Shown here in pieces: positions 1-20,946 of a DNA stretch of 64,000 bases. The stretch is from Anaeromyces robustus (lineage: Eukaryota > Neocallimastigomycota > Neocallimastigomycetes > Neocallimastigales > Neocallimastigaceae): positions 347,501 to 411,500 of the forward strand of contig MCFG01000005.1 of assembly GCA_002104895.1 (NCBI GenBank). Direction: 5' to 3'. Positions within the stretch are counted from its first letter, which is position 1. The number at the start of each line of letters is the position of its first letter. A program made the translations under genes and the position numbers. The notes under the pieces were generated by a model that had not been told where the DNA came from, searched no databases, and saw only the letters and a program-made list of their open reading frames with translations.

Positions 1-2068
1 TGTGGGTTTTTATTAATTGCAAATATTTTTAAAATTTTTTTTTGGTAAGATAATTATAGATATATATATGTTATTAATATTAAATGAAAATTGATTAGAA
101 TATATATATATATATAATTATGTTTTATTTTCGGTTTTTTTAATTTTTTTTTTTTTTTTTGTTATATATATATATGATAATAAAAGGTATGGTAAAAGAT
201 TCGATGTTACATTATTATGTCAAGCAATATCTATGTTTACCGTTCAATTTATTTTACTTCGTAAGTTATATATATATTATATACATATTTTATATTATTT
301 TTTTTTTTAACTCTATAAATATATGTAAATCTGTAGATGCGAGCAAATTAGATATGCGTATTACATATTTAAAAACAGGAAAAGAATGGATATATCGATC
401 ATTTACACTTTATCTTGTTTTAATTGTGGTTATTTCATTTATATTAACTATACTTGGTTTTTACTTTAATGATTCATATATTTATTTAGAAATTATTGGA
501 TTTATTGGTATAAGTATTGAAGCAGCTGTACCAATACCTCAAGCAATTCGTAATTATCATAATAAATCAGTTAAAGGTTTCAGTAAAATGGTTTTAATTG
601 TTTGGTTTACTGGTGATATATGTAAAGTATGTTATCATGGTTTTATGCATACTCCTCATCAATTTTTTCTTTGTGGTCTTTTTCAACTTTTCATGGACGT
701 TATCATTACATCTCAATGGATTTATTATTCTCGATTAAGTTATGATTGGTATGATTGTTATGCAAGAAAATATGGTTTATATTATGAAAATATTGATGGT
801 ACTGAAGATGATGAAGATGATGAAAGTTATTGTAGTTATTCTTATGGAAATAAAATTTATAAAAAATGTAGAACTTCATCTTCATCATGTAGTTGTAGTT
901 ATAGTAATAGCAGTAATAGCATAAATTCTTCTTCATCTGATGATACCAATACTAATTCCTCACAGTCACTAACAGACATATACAACAACAACAATAATAA
1001 CAACAACAACAACAACAACAATAATAATAATAATACCTATTTTAAATGTCAAGATAATCAAAATAATAATATTAATATTAAAATCATGTCACCGGAAGAA
1101 AAAATTAAAGAAAATGAAAACAATTTTTTAATATTAAAAACAAATAATTTGTTGAATAATAAATTATTGAATAATTTCCCTTCAATACCTAAAAAAAATG
1201 AAAATTTAATATCACCTACTAAAGTTAATCGTAAAAATAGTCAAAGTAGTATAGGTTCAACTTATTCTTCCACAATTGAAACGACTGGTAATGATGGTGA
1301 TAATGAAAAAGAATCAGATGGTGAAGACCAAAAATTATATCCAGTAAATTTACCGTCAATAAATACCAAAGATATAAATTCTCAATTAAAAACAAAGAAA
1401 AAATTAAAATATACTCCAATTACTAAATCTATAACTGACAATGAAAGTGGTAGAGAAATAGAAATAATTTTTGAAGATATGGAAGATAGTGATTTACACG
1501 AAAATGAAGATGGAAATAATAATGATAATAATAATAACTTTAAAATGATATCACCAACGTCATTTGATCCATCAATTTTGGATATGGAAACAAATCATTA
1601 TAATTATTATAGTGATCATAGAGATTATTCTAGTAGTATAAGTGAAATTGGACCATATTCTGCTGTAACCCCATCGGTGGATACAAATGAAGATTATGTT
1701 ATTCTTAATAAAAAAAAGGATAAACATTATCATCATCATCATCATCATCATCATAATCATTCAAAATCTTTAAAAAATGAAAATAATTTAAATCAGCAAA
1801 ATGAAAATGAAAATGAAAATCAAAATCAAAATCAAAATGATAAAGAAAATGATAAAGAAAATAATTACATAAAATCTAATTATCAACATCATCATCATCG
1901 TCATAATCATACTAATAATACTTCAACAATTAAATCAAAACGTACATCAAATTTAACAACTAAAAAAAGTAAAGAGAATTATGGTATTGATAAATCTATT
2001 TTTGAATATTTACAAGATGGTTATGGAAAATTAAATCCAAGTTTAAATGAAATATCATTTAATAAAAC

Positions 2069-2123
<55 letters not shown>

Positions 2124-3329
2124 GATAACAATCATAATAATAGTAATAGTAATAGTAATAATACTTCACCTACTTCTGCAACAAATCAAAATAATAAGAA
2201 TGATACCATTATACCCATAGCAGATAACAATACTAATACAAATCCTACTTCTAAAAAATTAATTTCAAATATTGTTAAGAAAACCATCAGAAATATTGTC
2301 TCAAAAAAGAAAGGTTTTTCTTATAATCAATTAGATGATTCAAACAGTAATGATGTAGAATTGGAATATTATAACTCTAATCATATTGAAATCGAAATTA
2401 ATAAAAATGAAAATGATACCTCAAATATAAATACTAATGATCAAGGAAATCTAACAAATTCTATTTCAAATAGTAATAAAACTATTTCATATAATACTAA
2501 TAATAACTATAAAATTCTTCCTTCTGATACTTCCAATAATATTACTACTACTACTAAGGAATCAAATAATAATAATCCAATTATAAATAACATTACTATC
2601 AATACTAACCAAGATAATTTAAATAATGCCATTAACAACAATATTTATACTTATGGCAATAACAACAACAATAACAATAACAACAACAACAACAACAACA
2701 ATAATAATAATAATAATAATAATATTAATGATAGTATTAATAAAAATAAAAATTTATCATTATCATCATCGTCAAATGAACAGAATCAAAATAAATTATC
2801 AATTCCTAAATCTTTATTTTCATCTAATAACAAAAATAATAATGGAAATAAAATAATAAATTCTCCTAATTATAGTAACGAAACACCATTAACACCAACA
2901 ACAAAAATTTCAACACTTTCTAATATTATTTCACATACAAAGAATACGGCAACCTCAATGATAATTTCAACTTCTTCAGCAGGTCTGACGAAAATTAACA
3001 ACAAATTACAAAATACAGCAAGAGCTAAAGCAAAAGCAAATGCTGAAGCAGCTTTCCAAGCAGAGATTGATGTAGCCTTTGATGGTGATGATTTTGATCG
3101 TGATATTCGGGATGGTATAGGTTTTCAAAGTATAAAAAATAAAAGTTATAATAGAAAAAAAGAATCAGATAATATAAGTAATGTTTCTGGTTATTCATCA
3201 ACAACTTCTGTAGATTCAACAACAGAAGTTCAAACTAATAAATTTTCTAATCGATTAAAAAATTGGACTGGTTTCACAATTAATGAAGTTGATTATAGTG
3301 AAAATGAAGCAAAATCGTCAAAAGAATAA
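1..3329 (+). CDS. PQ-loop membrane protein (SLC66A2/PQLC1, yeast Any1 type) with long disordered tail, 5' partial
   Basis: Exons <1-44, 187-260 and 337-3329 join in phase and give 1036 residues, with the first PQ-loop upstream of the window. The joined N-terminal part reads CGFLLIANIFKIFFW, then YGKRFDVTLLCQAISMF, which follows the human SLC66A2 helices 'VANILRILFWFGRRFES.LLWQS'. An ATG at 159 opens a longer frame, but it runs through the 261-336 intron and out of the family frame. The second PQ-loop lies at about 520-560 (VPIPQAIRNYHNKSVKGFS), followed by a hydrophobic helix with TGDICK. PQ-loop proteins of this branch sit in Golgi/endosomal membranes and affect lipid asymmetry (family knowledge). 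Family members are about 270-400 residues; here some 850 residues of Asn/Ser/Lys/Glu-rich low complexity follow the last helix, with poly-N, a poly-His run near 1730-1760 and acidic patches. Family call is firm; the role of the tail is unknown. Confidence 0.8.
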
Positions 3330-4776
3330 ATTTTAATCGAATAATAAATAATTTTTTTTTTTTTTTTTAAAAAAAAAAATATTATTTTTAATATTCATAT
3401 TTTCATATATTTAGATAAAAGATAAAATATATTAAAATATAATTAATAATAAATATATATATATATTATTTATATTTTCATATAAAGTATAATCATATTT
3501 TATTTATCATCATATATGTAACTGACATATTAACAAATAAACAAAAAATAATATAAAGTTAATAAATTCATAAATAATAATTAAAAGTGTTAATAAAAAA
3601 TTATAATTATAAATTTATAAATAAATAATAATAAAATTATTTAAGAATATACAATATATATATATAATATTAATAAATAAAAATAAAACTTGCTAAATAC
3701 ATTAACTTATGTTGTAATATGTTAAATAAAAATATTGAAAATATATATATATATATATATATTTATAATAAAATAGAAATAAATATATTCAATTCTTTAT
3801 TGATATGATATTTTTATTAATTTTTTATTTTAAAAGATCTTTGCTTTTATACTTTTTTAAAATTTTTTATATATTATTATTATAATTATTCATTTAGAAA
3901 AATTTAGTCTTAAAAGGCAAATAACATATAATTTGGATTACGACTTTTTATTTATTTTTATAGTGAAAAATACTAAAGTAAATTCTATATATTTCAAAAT
4001 ATACTAGAATATCTAGTTCATAAATTTATGATATCATGTGATTTAAAATTTATTATTATCATAATAAATAATAAATTATAAACTTTTTTTACTTAATTTT
4101 TATTGTTATTGACTTTTTTTTAATCCTCTTTTATATATTTTTATTTTTATTTTTTTTTTTTTTATTACATAGAATTAATAATAATAATTAATAATATAAA
4201 AAAAAAAAATAATATTTAACTGATCAAATATTTTATGCTTTTAAAAATAATAATAAAAAAAATAATATATTTTATAAAGAAAAAATTAGTAGTTGATACT
4301 AATAAAAAAATTTGGAAATTCTTTATATTATTATTATAAATGTAATAATATATAATAAATTTAATTAATATATAATACATATTATTATTTATAGTGTGTA
4401 TTCTTTTTTATATATAATTATTTTTAAAAAAGCACATTTGTAACTATCCAAAAAAAAAAAAAAAAAGGAATTATATATAAAAACATTTATATAATATAAA
4501 TATTAAAAATAGTTAAAAACCGGAGAAAATATAAATAATTATGCATAATTAATCAATCTATAATAGAATAATTCAAAATTTTCCATTCTTTTTTATTTCT
4601 CTTTGAATATAAATATCTTCCATGTTAAATATGTATTAATAGACATCTATTAGCACTCTTTATTAATATATCATATAATATATTTATAATTTGTAAATCT
4701 AAAAGTAAATAATTAAAGAATAAAAATAAAAAAAATAAGCAAAAAGAAGAAAAAAAGACGAAAATATAATTCATTA
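3330..4776. other. Intergenic, AT-rich
   Basis: About 1.4 kb of A/T homopolymers and TA-rich sequence between two plus-strand genes. No coding frame with family resemblance and no RNA gene was seen. It should contain the 3' end of the PQ-loop transcript and the promoter of the TPR gene. Confidence 0.6.
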
Positions 4777-11007
<6,231 letters not shown>

Positions 11008-13043
11008 GAAAGAAAGAATATTTTTTATGAATAATAAAATAAAAAGAAAACTAAAATCTATAAAAGTTTTTAATTTTATTTTATTTTTTCTTAAAAAATA
11101 GTGTAATGGATAAAATTATTAATAAATATAGTATATGAAATAAATTATTATTTTTTTTTAATATAATAAATTAATTATATAATATATTTATTAAAAACAC
11201 ACATATATATGTATTTTAAGATAATTTCGATGTATATATAATAATATTAATAATAAAAATATGTAATTATTTATAATTTAAATTAAATAATATACCTCAA
11301 TTTATATATAATAAAATTTTTCAATTTTAATATAATATTCCTTATATAATGAATATAAAAAATAATGAAAGAAAAAATTATTTAGATATGTAAATATATC
11401 GTATAATTAAACTAATAAATTAATTATATCTTTTCTTTATATGTTGTATATTAAAAATGTTTTAAAAAAATTCATATTGTTTATAATAATTTATCTTTAG
11501 TATTATAGTATTATATAATAATATTAATTTATAATTTATTTTTTATTTTACTATATATCTATATATAAAAATATAATATATAATTCTATAAAAATATAAG
11601 TTGAAAAGGTGTAACAATTAGATAATAATTATAAATAATTTGTAAGTACATTTCATAAAAAATTAAATGTTAAATGTTATTTAATTAATTTTTATGGAAT
11701 AACTATAAATTTTTATATAAATTAATTATATAAGAGTAAATTAAAGTTTAATAATAGATATTTTTAATTAATTTTTATATATAATACTAATTAAATATGT
11801 ATAAATAATATTGAAATGAAAAAGCCCATATTTGTATGTTTTTATATCAAACATGCATATTCTTATAAACACTTTAATATAAATTATTTATTAAAACTTT
11901 TTTTTAAAGATTTATTAATAATTGATTTCATAAATACATTCTAATAGATTCTTAATGTGTTTTTTTTATAATTTTATAATTATTTTTTTTATACGAAAAA
12001 TTAAAGATTATTAATATATTGACAAATTTAAATAAATATTTAAATTTTTTTATTATATTTTTTAATATATGGAAAAAATGATAATAATTAATAAAAAGTT
12101 ATTAATATATTTCTTAAAAATTAATCTTTTAAATAATATAAATTAATAATGTTAATTAATTAGAAATTTTATTTCAAAATGGCTAATCCTTTTTATTTCA
12201 AGTAAATAAAACATTAATTAATATAATATGTTGTATATATATGGATGAAATGAAATATAAATATAAAATATTTTCTTTTATTTAAAACTTTATAAAACTT
12301 TAAAATAATATAATAATTTTTTTCTTATTTATATATATATTAATCTTTTTTATTTTATCGAAAAAAAAATGATTTTTTATAAAATATTTTTTTAAATTAA
12401 TTTTTTTTAATTAACTTTAAATAATAGGTAACTTAATTAAAACTTCATAAATCATTAAATATTGGTTTTTTACTAATTACATATAGTAAATTAAAATTTT
12501 ATATTATTATCTTTTATACTTTTTATTTCTCTAATATTCATTCTTTTTATAATAATACATTTAATAAAAATTATATATATAATTTTTTATTTTAAATTTC
12601 TCTTTATTTTTTTTTTTTTTTTTTTTTTTTAATTTCTTTTTTTCTTAATTTCGTTTTTTTCTTTGAAATAAATGATTTAAAAATTTTTGAAATTCCATTT
12701 TACATTAATATTAAAATTTTGAAACATTTACTATTATATAATATGCTTATTCAATAAAACAAAAGAGTAACAAAATATTTTCCCTATATATATATTTAAA
12801 TTTAAATTACAGTAAATATTCATTATAGACTATAATTAAATTTTAACAATAAAATAAATTTAAATTAATTATGTTTTTAATTTTTTATAATAATAATTAG
12901 ATAGTCATTTAATACAAAATAATAATTGATAAAAATAATATCTAAACGAAGGAAATTTTTTTTTTATATAGAAAATATTATAACTGTTATAAAAAAAATA
13001 ATAGTTTGGTTTATTTGCTTTTTTTTTATTTATTTTAAATAAA
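11008..13043. other. Intergenic, AT-rich
   Basis: About 2 kb with no supported gene. It is made of A/T homopolymers and short TA repeats, including a pure T run near 12608-12630. I see no RNA gene or mobile element in it. Confidence 0.6.
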
Positions 13044-13362
13044 ATGTTGGGAAAGGTTACCAATGGTTCAAGAATAGCTTTTTATATCCCACATTATGAA
13101 TACCAAAGAAATGATAATACTTTAAGACCAAAAATTCATAGTACTGAATGGATTAAAACATGTAAATATTTTATCGAAAGTAATGAAAAATTACAAGATA
13201 GCAATTCATTAATATCGCCATTAGTTAATAAAAAATATCTTACAAATTTTTTAGAAAATACTATAAATGGGTATAATATATTTTTAATTATTAAAAATGA
13301 TAATATAAAAATATATATTATATATATTTTAGAATTTAGTTATTAATATTTTTATATATTTA

Positions 13363-13404
<42 letters not shown>

Positions 13405-16400
13405 AATAATACAAATATAGTACTTTATGGAAATAAAGAAAAAGAAAATGACTCTTCTTTAATAATTGGTAATTATAAATATTTTTAATAATATAGAATA
13501 TTTTTATTTAAAAAAATTATTAAAGTATTAAAAATATTATCAATAATTATATGAATTGTAATAATGTATAGAAGATAATTTTCATATTAGTACTGTGACA
13601 AGTATACTTACAGAAGCATATAAAATAATTAATAATTTAAGTTCCAGTCTTTTAAATGAAGGCAAAAAAAGATTATCTTTATCTATAAAATATTATTCTC
13701 TTATATCAGAAAATGAAGTTCTTGATTTATTAAATGATAATTTAGACGAAAACTATCGAATTACAAATATTAAAAAAAATCAAAAAGATATAAATGCATC
13801 ATTTACTAGTGAAATATATGAAAGACATTGGTTTGATAAAGTAATAGACTATAATGTGGAAAATCTAGATGACATATTAGAGTAATTATTATTTTAATAG
13901 AATACAATATATTATAATATATATAGTTTAATATAATTTCTTTATAGAATGTAGCCAAAGATAATATTAAAAGAAAAAAAAATTTGTTTATATTAAATTT
14001 TTTTAATTAAAGAAATAAATTAAATATTATTTTATATAATATAAAAATAAAATAAAATAATTAAAAAAAAAATAAAACATTTTAATATATATACTATTTA
14101 TATAAATTAATTTATTATATAGTGCTTTTCAATCAGGTTATGAGCATTATCAAAATTCATCATTAATTAAAAAAATTAAAGAAAAATCTATAAATATTCC
14201 AAAATTAGTTTTGTCTTTAATTGTAAAAACTGCATTTAAACCAAATGAAAGATCGTTGATTAGAAAATATGAGCCTCTAACAGTATTAAATATCATTGAT
14301 TTTACAACTTTAAAAACTAATAAGGTAAACTACTATATAATATATATATAATTTTAGATTTAATCATACTATATATTTAAAAAAACTTGATTTCATATTT
14401 TAATTATATATATATAAAATATTTTTTTCTGTAATATATATAATAGGATGAAAATATTGAAAATAGTTATGAAGTGCAAACTATATTAAATATTATTACT
14501 GGTTTAAAAAATAATTTATTTTATTCACCTTATTTAAATCCTCCTTATTGGTCACAAACTCAATATAGTCCAAGAGATTGGTAAATTTATTTTAAAAAAA
14601 TCTTTAATAGATATAATTAAAAAAATAATCTTAATTTGAATTATATAATAATACATATTATTTATTTATTTACTTATTATTTATTTTTATTTATTTATTT
14701 ATAAAGTCAAACATTAATAGTATTATTTTCAGAATCTCCTGCTTCATCATTAGAAGAGAAGTTAAATGATATTTTAATATCTTTAAATATTTTTTCAGAT
14801 TCAAATGAAACTAATGATGCTAAAAATAAAAGTAATAATATAAATGAAAATAATCATTCTAATGTTTTAATTGAAGGTAATGAATCTTTCAAGGTTAACA
14901 ACAGTAATAATAATAATATAATTAATGATTATAACAGTAATAACAACAACAACAACAACAACAATAATAATAATAATAATAATAATAATAGTCATAACAG
15001 TAATAATAATATCCTTAAGAACAATAATAATAATATAAATAATAATAATTATAGTAATATTAATAATAATAATATTAATGATATTAATAATAATAATAGC
15101 AAAAATGATAATAATGCTAATAAGAAAAATAATAGGAAATCAATTTTATTAAATAAAACTCCAGAACAAATAGATACTCTTATTAATAATTATCAAAAAC
15201 AAATTAAGGATTATTTTGATAAAGATATTGCAAAAAGTAATTACATTGATAGAATTGAAAACGAATTAGAAAATTGTAAAAAAATGATTAATAGTTACTC
15301 TATAAGTGATTCATTCTTAAGAAAAAAATTCATTGAAATGAATTATAATATGAAAATGTATAAAGAACAAATAGATGAACTTGAACGAATGTTACATGAA
15401 AAAAATAATCAACTTAATAATCAAAAAAATGAATTAATTCAATTAAAGAAGGAAAAACAAGATTTATTAGAGGATAATTTAAAAAATGATAAATCAAAAA
15501 TTGTAGAAGAAATTAAAGAGAAAGAAAAAGAAGAGGAAAAAGTAGAAGAAATTGTTAAAATTGATAAAATTGTTGAATGTAACATTAAAAGTAAAAATGA
15601 GGAATTATTAGAAAAAGAAAATAAATTATATAGGGATAATGAACAATATTATATTGAGTTATTGGAAGATATTGAATTAATTAAAAATTTAAAAGATAAT
15701 GATTTTGAAACAAATAAAGAAATAATTGAATATTATATAATAAACTTAAAAAGTAAAATCGATAATATAACTCAAGATTTAAAATCTATTAATACTTTGG
15801 AGAATACAAGAATAGAAGATTGTGATGAAGATTCTCTTTCAGAAAACAATAAAAGCAGTTTATTAAATACGAATAAACAATCTTCAATAATAAATAATCA
15901 AAATGATAATCCAATATCTTATGAAATATACAGATTAAATGAAATTTTGAAAGAAAAAGAAAAAGAAAATTGCTTATTAAGAAATAAAATAAAAAAACTG
16001 GAATCTACACCTCCACCGCCTCCATTATCTATGTCTCAACAATCAATATTTGAAAAAGATACTATTAATGAATTTTTTTCAAAAAGAAATAATAATACCT
16101 TTTTAGAAGATGATATTTATACTATGCAAGTTAATCGTATTAAGGAATTAGAAAAAAATTTACACGATGTTACTTGTGAACGTGATAACAATATGAGTAA
16201 AATATCTGATTTAGAATTTTCTTTAATGAAAGCTCAAACCTTAATTATTTCTAATACTTTAAATGAAAAAGAAAAAGAGAAGAAACAGAAAGAATTAAAT
16301 AATAACAATAATTATAATGATAGTAATATTAATTTGGACACTAGTAAAAATAACAATAATAGAGAAAATTTAATAGGAACAACTGATAATAATGAATCTA

Positions 16401-18595
16401 ATCAATTAACGACACATAATACATCTTTTTATTTGTCAGAATTATCATCTTTTATTCCACCTTCACCACCTTCTATGTCTGCTTTTTCTCCACCTACATC
16501 TCCAACTAGTATAGTTTCTGAAGAAACAGAAGCATTATATTTAACTGAAAATATATTTCCAAATCTTAAAAAATATAAGTCCAAAAAGAATAAAAAATCT
16601 CATGAAAAATCCAATGATAATAGCAATAACCATAATAATAATAATAATAATAATAATGATAATAATTCTACCACTGCCAATAAATATAATGAAAATTATA
16701 ATTATAATAATGATAACAATTTTGAACTTAATACACCTGTTAAACCAATTGATGCATATAATGATGATGAATATAATAATCATATTAAATCTAGACCAAA
16801 ACCAAAACGTAGTAAAACAATCAATAGAAATACTTTATATGTTTGTGATGGATTAGATTCTATGTGCAATAATATTGAAGATAAAAAATCAAGACAACAA
16901 ATTACTGAAAAATTATCATCTTTCTGTCTCGATTCTCCTAAAAAGCATTATTTTGATAAGGAACATAGAAGAGCTAATAGTATTGACTGTTTTAACTTTG
17001 ATTCTAATAATTATTATAATAAATTAAATTTTGATTTAATGAATCAAAGTAAAAGTTGTAGTTTTGCTAATTATGAAAATATTAAAGAAAAAAAAGATGA
17101 TAATTTAAAAAATAAAAATTATAGTATTAATGGATTAAACGAAAATAATAATGCTTGTAATAATTATAATGAAGAATATGAAAAAGATATTATTAATAGT
17201 TACAGTAATAGTAATAATAATAATGATGGTAATAGTAATAGTAATAGTAATAATAAAGAAGAATATTGTTCATTCTATAATGATAATGATAAAAGAGATA
17301 CTTATGTTAAAGTACCTCATATGGTGGTTGAATACGACAAAAGTAGAATTACAATAAAAAGTGAAGAAATTGAAAAATTAATTCCTTTAAATTATCTTTT
17401 ACAAGATAATACACGTAGTCATCGTTCAAATAATCGTTCTTCTTCTCCTTCCTCATATACTAATGATAATCATTCATTAGTATCTTCTTCTTCAAAATCC
17501 AAATCTATATATAAAAACAGGAATCAAAATCGTATTAATAGTCCAAATGCATCTTCATCTAAAGTAAATAAACTACAGAATAATAATAAAAATAAAAAAA
17601 CAACAAATAAAAATCATTATGAATATTCAGATAATTATTTAGATCCATATAAAACAACAACAAGTAAGGATAATAATAATACACATGTTACTTCACATCA
17701 CAACAATAATGTATTAATAAAAAATTCAAAGAAAGTTAATAAATCTGTGAGCGAAAAAGGAAAAAATAAAAGTAATAAAAATGAAATGACACTAAATAAT
17801 AACAATAACAATAATAACAATAATAACAATAATAATAATAATAATAATAATAGTGGTAATAACAATGATGATAATATTGATAACAACAATAATAGGAATA
17901 ATAATAATCATCATCATCATAATAAAAATTCTAATAATATTTATAGCAACAGTAAAATAAATAATAATAATTACAATGTTAATAATAATATAATGGATAA
18001 TAATTATAACTATAGTGATTTTGATTATAATTATAGTAATGGTATTTATAACAATTACAATGTTGATAATAATTGTAATGATAATAATAGTGTTAATAGC
18101 AGTCATATAAATAAGCATCATAGTAGTTATAATGTTGAAAGTAATATAAATAGCAATCATAAGCATAAACACCGCTGTAATAATAATAATAATAAACATA
18201 GTAGTAATTATAAAATTTCAAATAGAACCAACACTAAATCGAACCAATTTCCTATTTTAACTAGTTGTAGAAATGAAAATAATGAATTGACTAAATCAGT
18301 AAATAGTGAAGAGGAAGAAGAAGAAGAAACTAATTTTAATGAAAGTTTATCTACTACTTCATCATCTAATTCTTGTGAAATTTATTCTAGTGATGAAAAT
18401 AATGAATCTAATTCTGAAAATACGAAACAAGATTATCCCTCTTATATAATAAAACAAAATGATTCAGGTAGATTTGTATATAATGAACCATATAATATGA
18501 ATCAGTATGATATAAGTTCTTCTGATAGTAATAATAATACAGATAGTAATAATTCCACTAAAATGAATCCATGTAAATCAGAAAATATAAACGAA

Positions 18596-18639
<44 letters not shown>

Positions 18640-19866
18640 CAATGATAATGATGATGATGATGATAATAATTACATTGATGATAATGATAATAATTATTCC
18701 AATTCGAGTCAGTTAAAAGTTAATAGCTATTACTATTCCAATATATCAAATCATAATGTTAACATTAATAATAAAAGTAGTGATAGTAATATGAGTAATA
18801 ACATTAATAAAAGTAGTAATTATAATAACAATAGCATTATAAACAATTCCATTAATAATTATAATAGTCATATTAAAAAAAATAGTAATAATTATGATTC
18901 AAGTATAATGAAAACTTTTAATAATTCTAATACCTATAGTAGTATCCCAAATAATAGTATTTATAACTATAATAAGAGCTACACCCAACAGCAAAATAGT
19001 TATAATCCATTGAGTTCTCTAACTTATATTAATAATAATTCAATAAACAATTCTGGAAATTATAGTACTTCTATAAATAAGTCAAATAATATAAATTTAT
19101 CTTTAAATAGCTATGACAATAATAACATGAATTATTCAAGTAATATAATAAAAAATAATAATAGTAATATTAATAAACATAAAAAAGAAACAGTTAAAAA
19201 AAGAAAAATTCCTGTTGAGAAAAAAAATAAAACTAATACCGAAAGTTTAATGAATATTAATCAATTATCAATAAATGAACTACAAAATTCATCAAAAAGG
19301 AATATGAATGATAATGAAAAACTATATTGTCATGCTAACAATAATGTAAATAATAATAATAAGATATATTATTCCACTATTAATTCTTCAAATATAAATA
19401 ATAATCAATATAATAGTCCTAATAATAATCCTAAGCATAATCATAATAATTCATTTAATAATAATGATAATGTAAATGATAATGATAATAATAATAATAT
19501 TGATAATAATATTGATAATGATATTGATAATGATATTGATGATAAAAAAAGTAATAATGGCAATAGTAATTATAATAATAATAATAATTATAATACATAT
19601 AATAATAATAAGGAAAATTACAATAATTCCAATTTTAATCATCAAAAAAGGGAAAATATTGAACAGACTATTAGTAAAAGTAAAGAGAAAGAAAAAGAAG
19701 AAACTAAAAATATTTATAAATTATCACATAGAATTTCTAAAATTTTTTCCAGCAAGAAAAATAATGCTTCAAAAAGGCTTTCACAAATTTCGATAGAAAC
19801 ATTAAATAGTGAAAAGAATAACGGTCATATTAGTTTTTTTGCTCCAAGTTTTTTTACTAATAATAC

Positions 19867-19898
<32 letters not shown>

Positions 19899-20065
19899 GT
19901 AGTAATAATAACAAACAAAAACGTAATTCAATAGCTTTAATTGATACATCAAAACTTAACTACTTCAAAAATGAATCTTACTTAATATCTGAAAAAGAAA
20001 AATCTAATAATCAATCAAAAAAGTCTCATAAGCATATATTAAACTGTATACCAAAAAAAAATTAA
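13044..20065 (+). CDS. Degenerate kinesin-like protein with Asn-rich coiled-coil tail
   Basis: Exons 13044-13270, 13404-13468, 13572-13881, 14123-14324, 14447-14580 and 14707-20065 join in phase for 2098 residues. Residues 1-340 follow the order of a kinesin motor. 'INGNNTNIVLYGNKEKEND' (about 74-92) sits where motors have 'GYNGTIFAYGQTGSGKT'. 'LSIKYYSLISENEVLDLLND' matches the 'VSYLEIYNEEVRDLL' strand. 'LTVLNIIDFTTL' (253-264) stands for 'LNLVDLAGSE', and 'QTLIVLFSESPASSLEEKLN' (314-333) for 'KTLMI..VSPA..N.EETLN'. The P-loop, switch I and switch II residues that bind and hydrolyse ATP are all absent, so the domain is probably a nucleotide-free scaffold. Predicted coiled coils lie near residues 480-600 and 700-790, followed by more than 1000 low-complexity residues with Pro-rich and poly-N parts. 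The motor assignment rests on motif order, not on a search. The second exon follows an unusual poly-A acceptor. Confidence 0.62.
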
Positions 20066-20907
20066 TAATATATATTGATGTTAATACATAAATCTATTAT
20101 ATATATTATCTGTATTATCTGTATTATCTTATTTTTTTTGCTTAATTTTAATTATTATGTATATTTTTTGTCATTATTATATTTAAATTTTTTATATTTA
20201 ATCATTAATATTCATATTTATAGTAAGAATTTTTTATAAAATAAATTAAACAAATTATATATAAAATAAAATAAAATAAAATAAAATAAAATATAAAAAA
20301 TAATAAAATTAAACCGTCAATAAAATAAAAAATGAAAAAACAATGTAAAAAATATTTTTCATTTACAATGTTGATGTTATTTTTATTAATAATATTCTCT
20401 AGTCATTAATAATTATTGTTAAGTTTTTTTTAAAAATGTTGTTTATTATTAACTTAATTTTAAAGTATATATTAAATAATAAAAAAGTTTTAAGTATAAA
20501 AAAATGTGGAATATTTTTCTTATTACTTTTAATTATGCACTTGGAAATTTAAAAAAAAAATAATGAAATAGTAAAAATTATATATTTTATAAATCCGTAC
20601 TAATATATAATATAGATTATTAGAATACATCATATATATTAATCTAAAGTTTTGTATTATTCTTATTTTTTTTACTTTATATTTAAAAATATTTTACAAT
20701 TTTTTAAATATTAAATAAAAGATATAAAATGGTGCAATTTTAAAATTATGTAATTATAAAATTTTACAAAAATAATATATCCAATTAATTAATTAATTAA
20801 TTAATATTATATCAATTTGCTATATACAATAATTGAAAATATATATTATTAGTATTATTGTATTTACTTTATTTTTTTTACTTTTATTTTTTATTTTCAT
20901 GAAATAA

Positions 20908-20946
<39 letters not shown>

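Noticed and set aside
159-336. ATG at 159 as the start of the PQ-loop gene
   Set aside because: The frame before 337 is not that of the family. The other frame, with introns 45-186 and 261-336, restores the PQ-loop helices.
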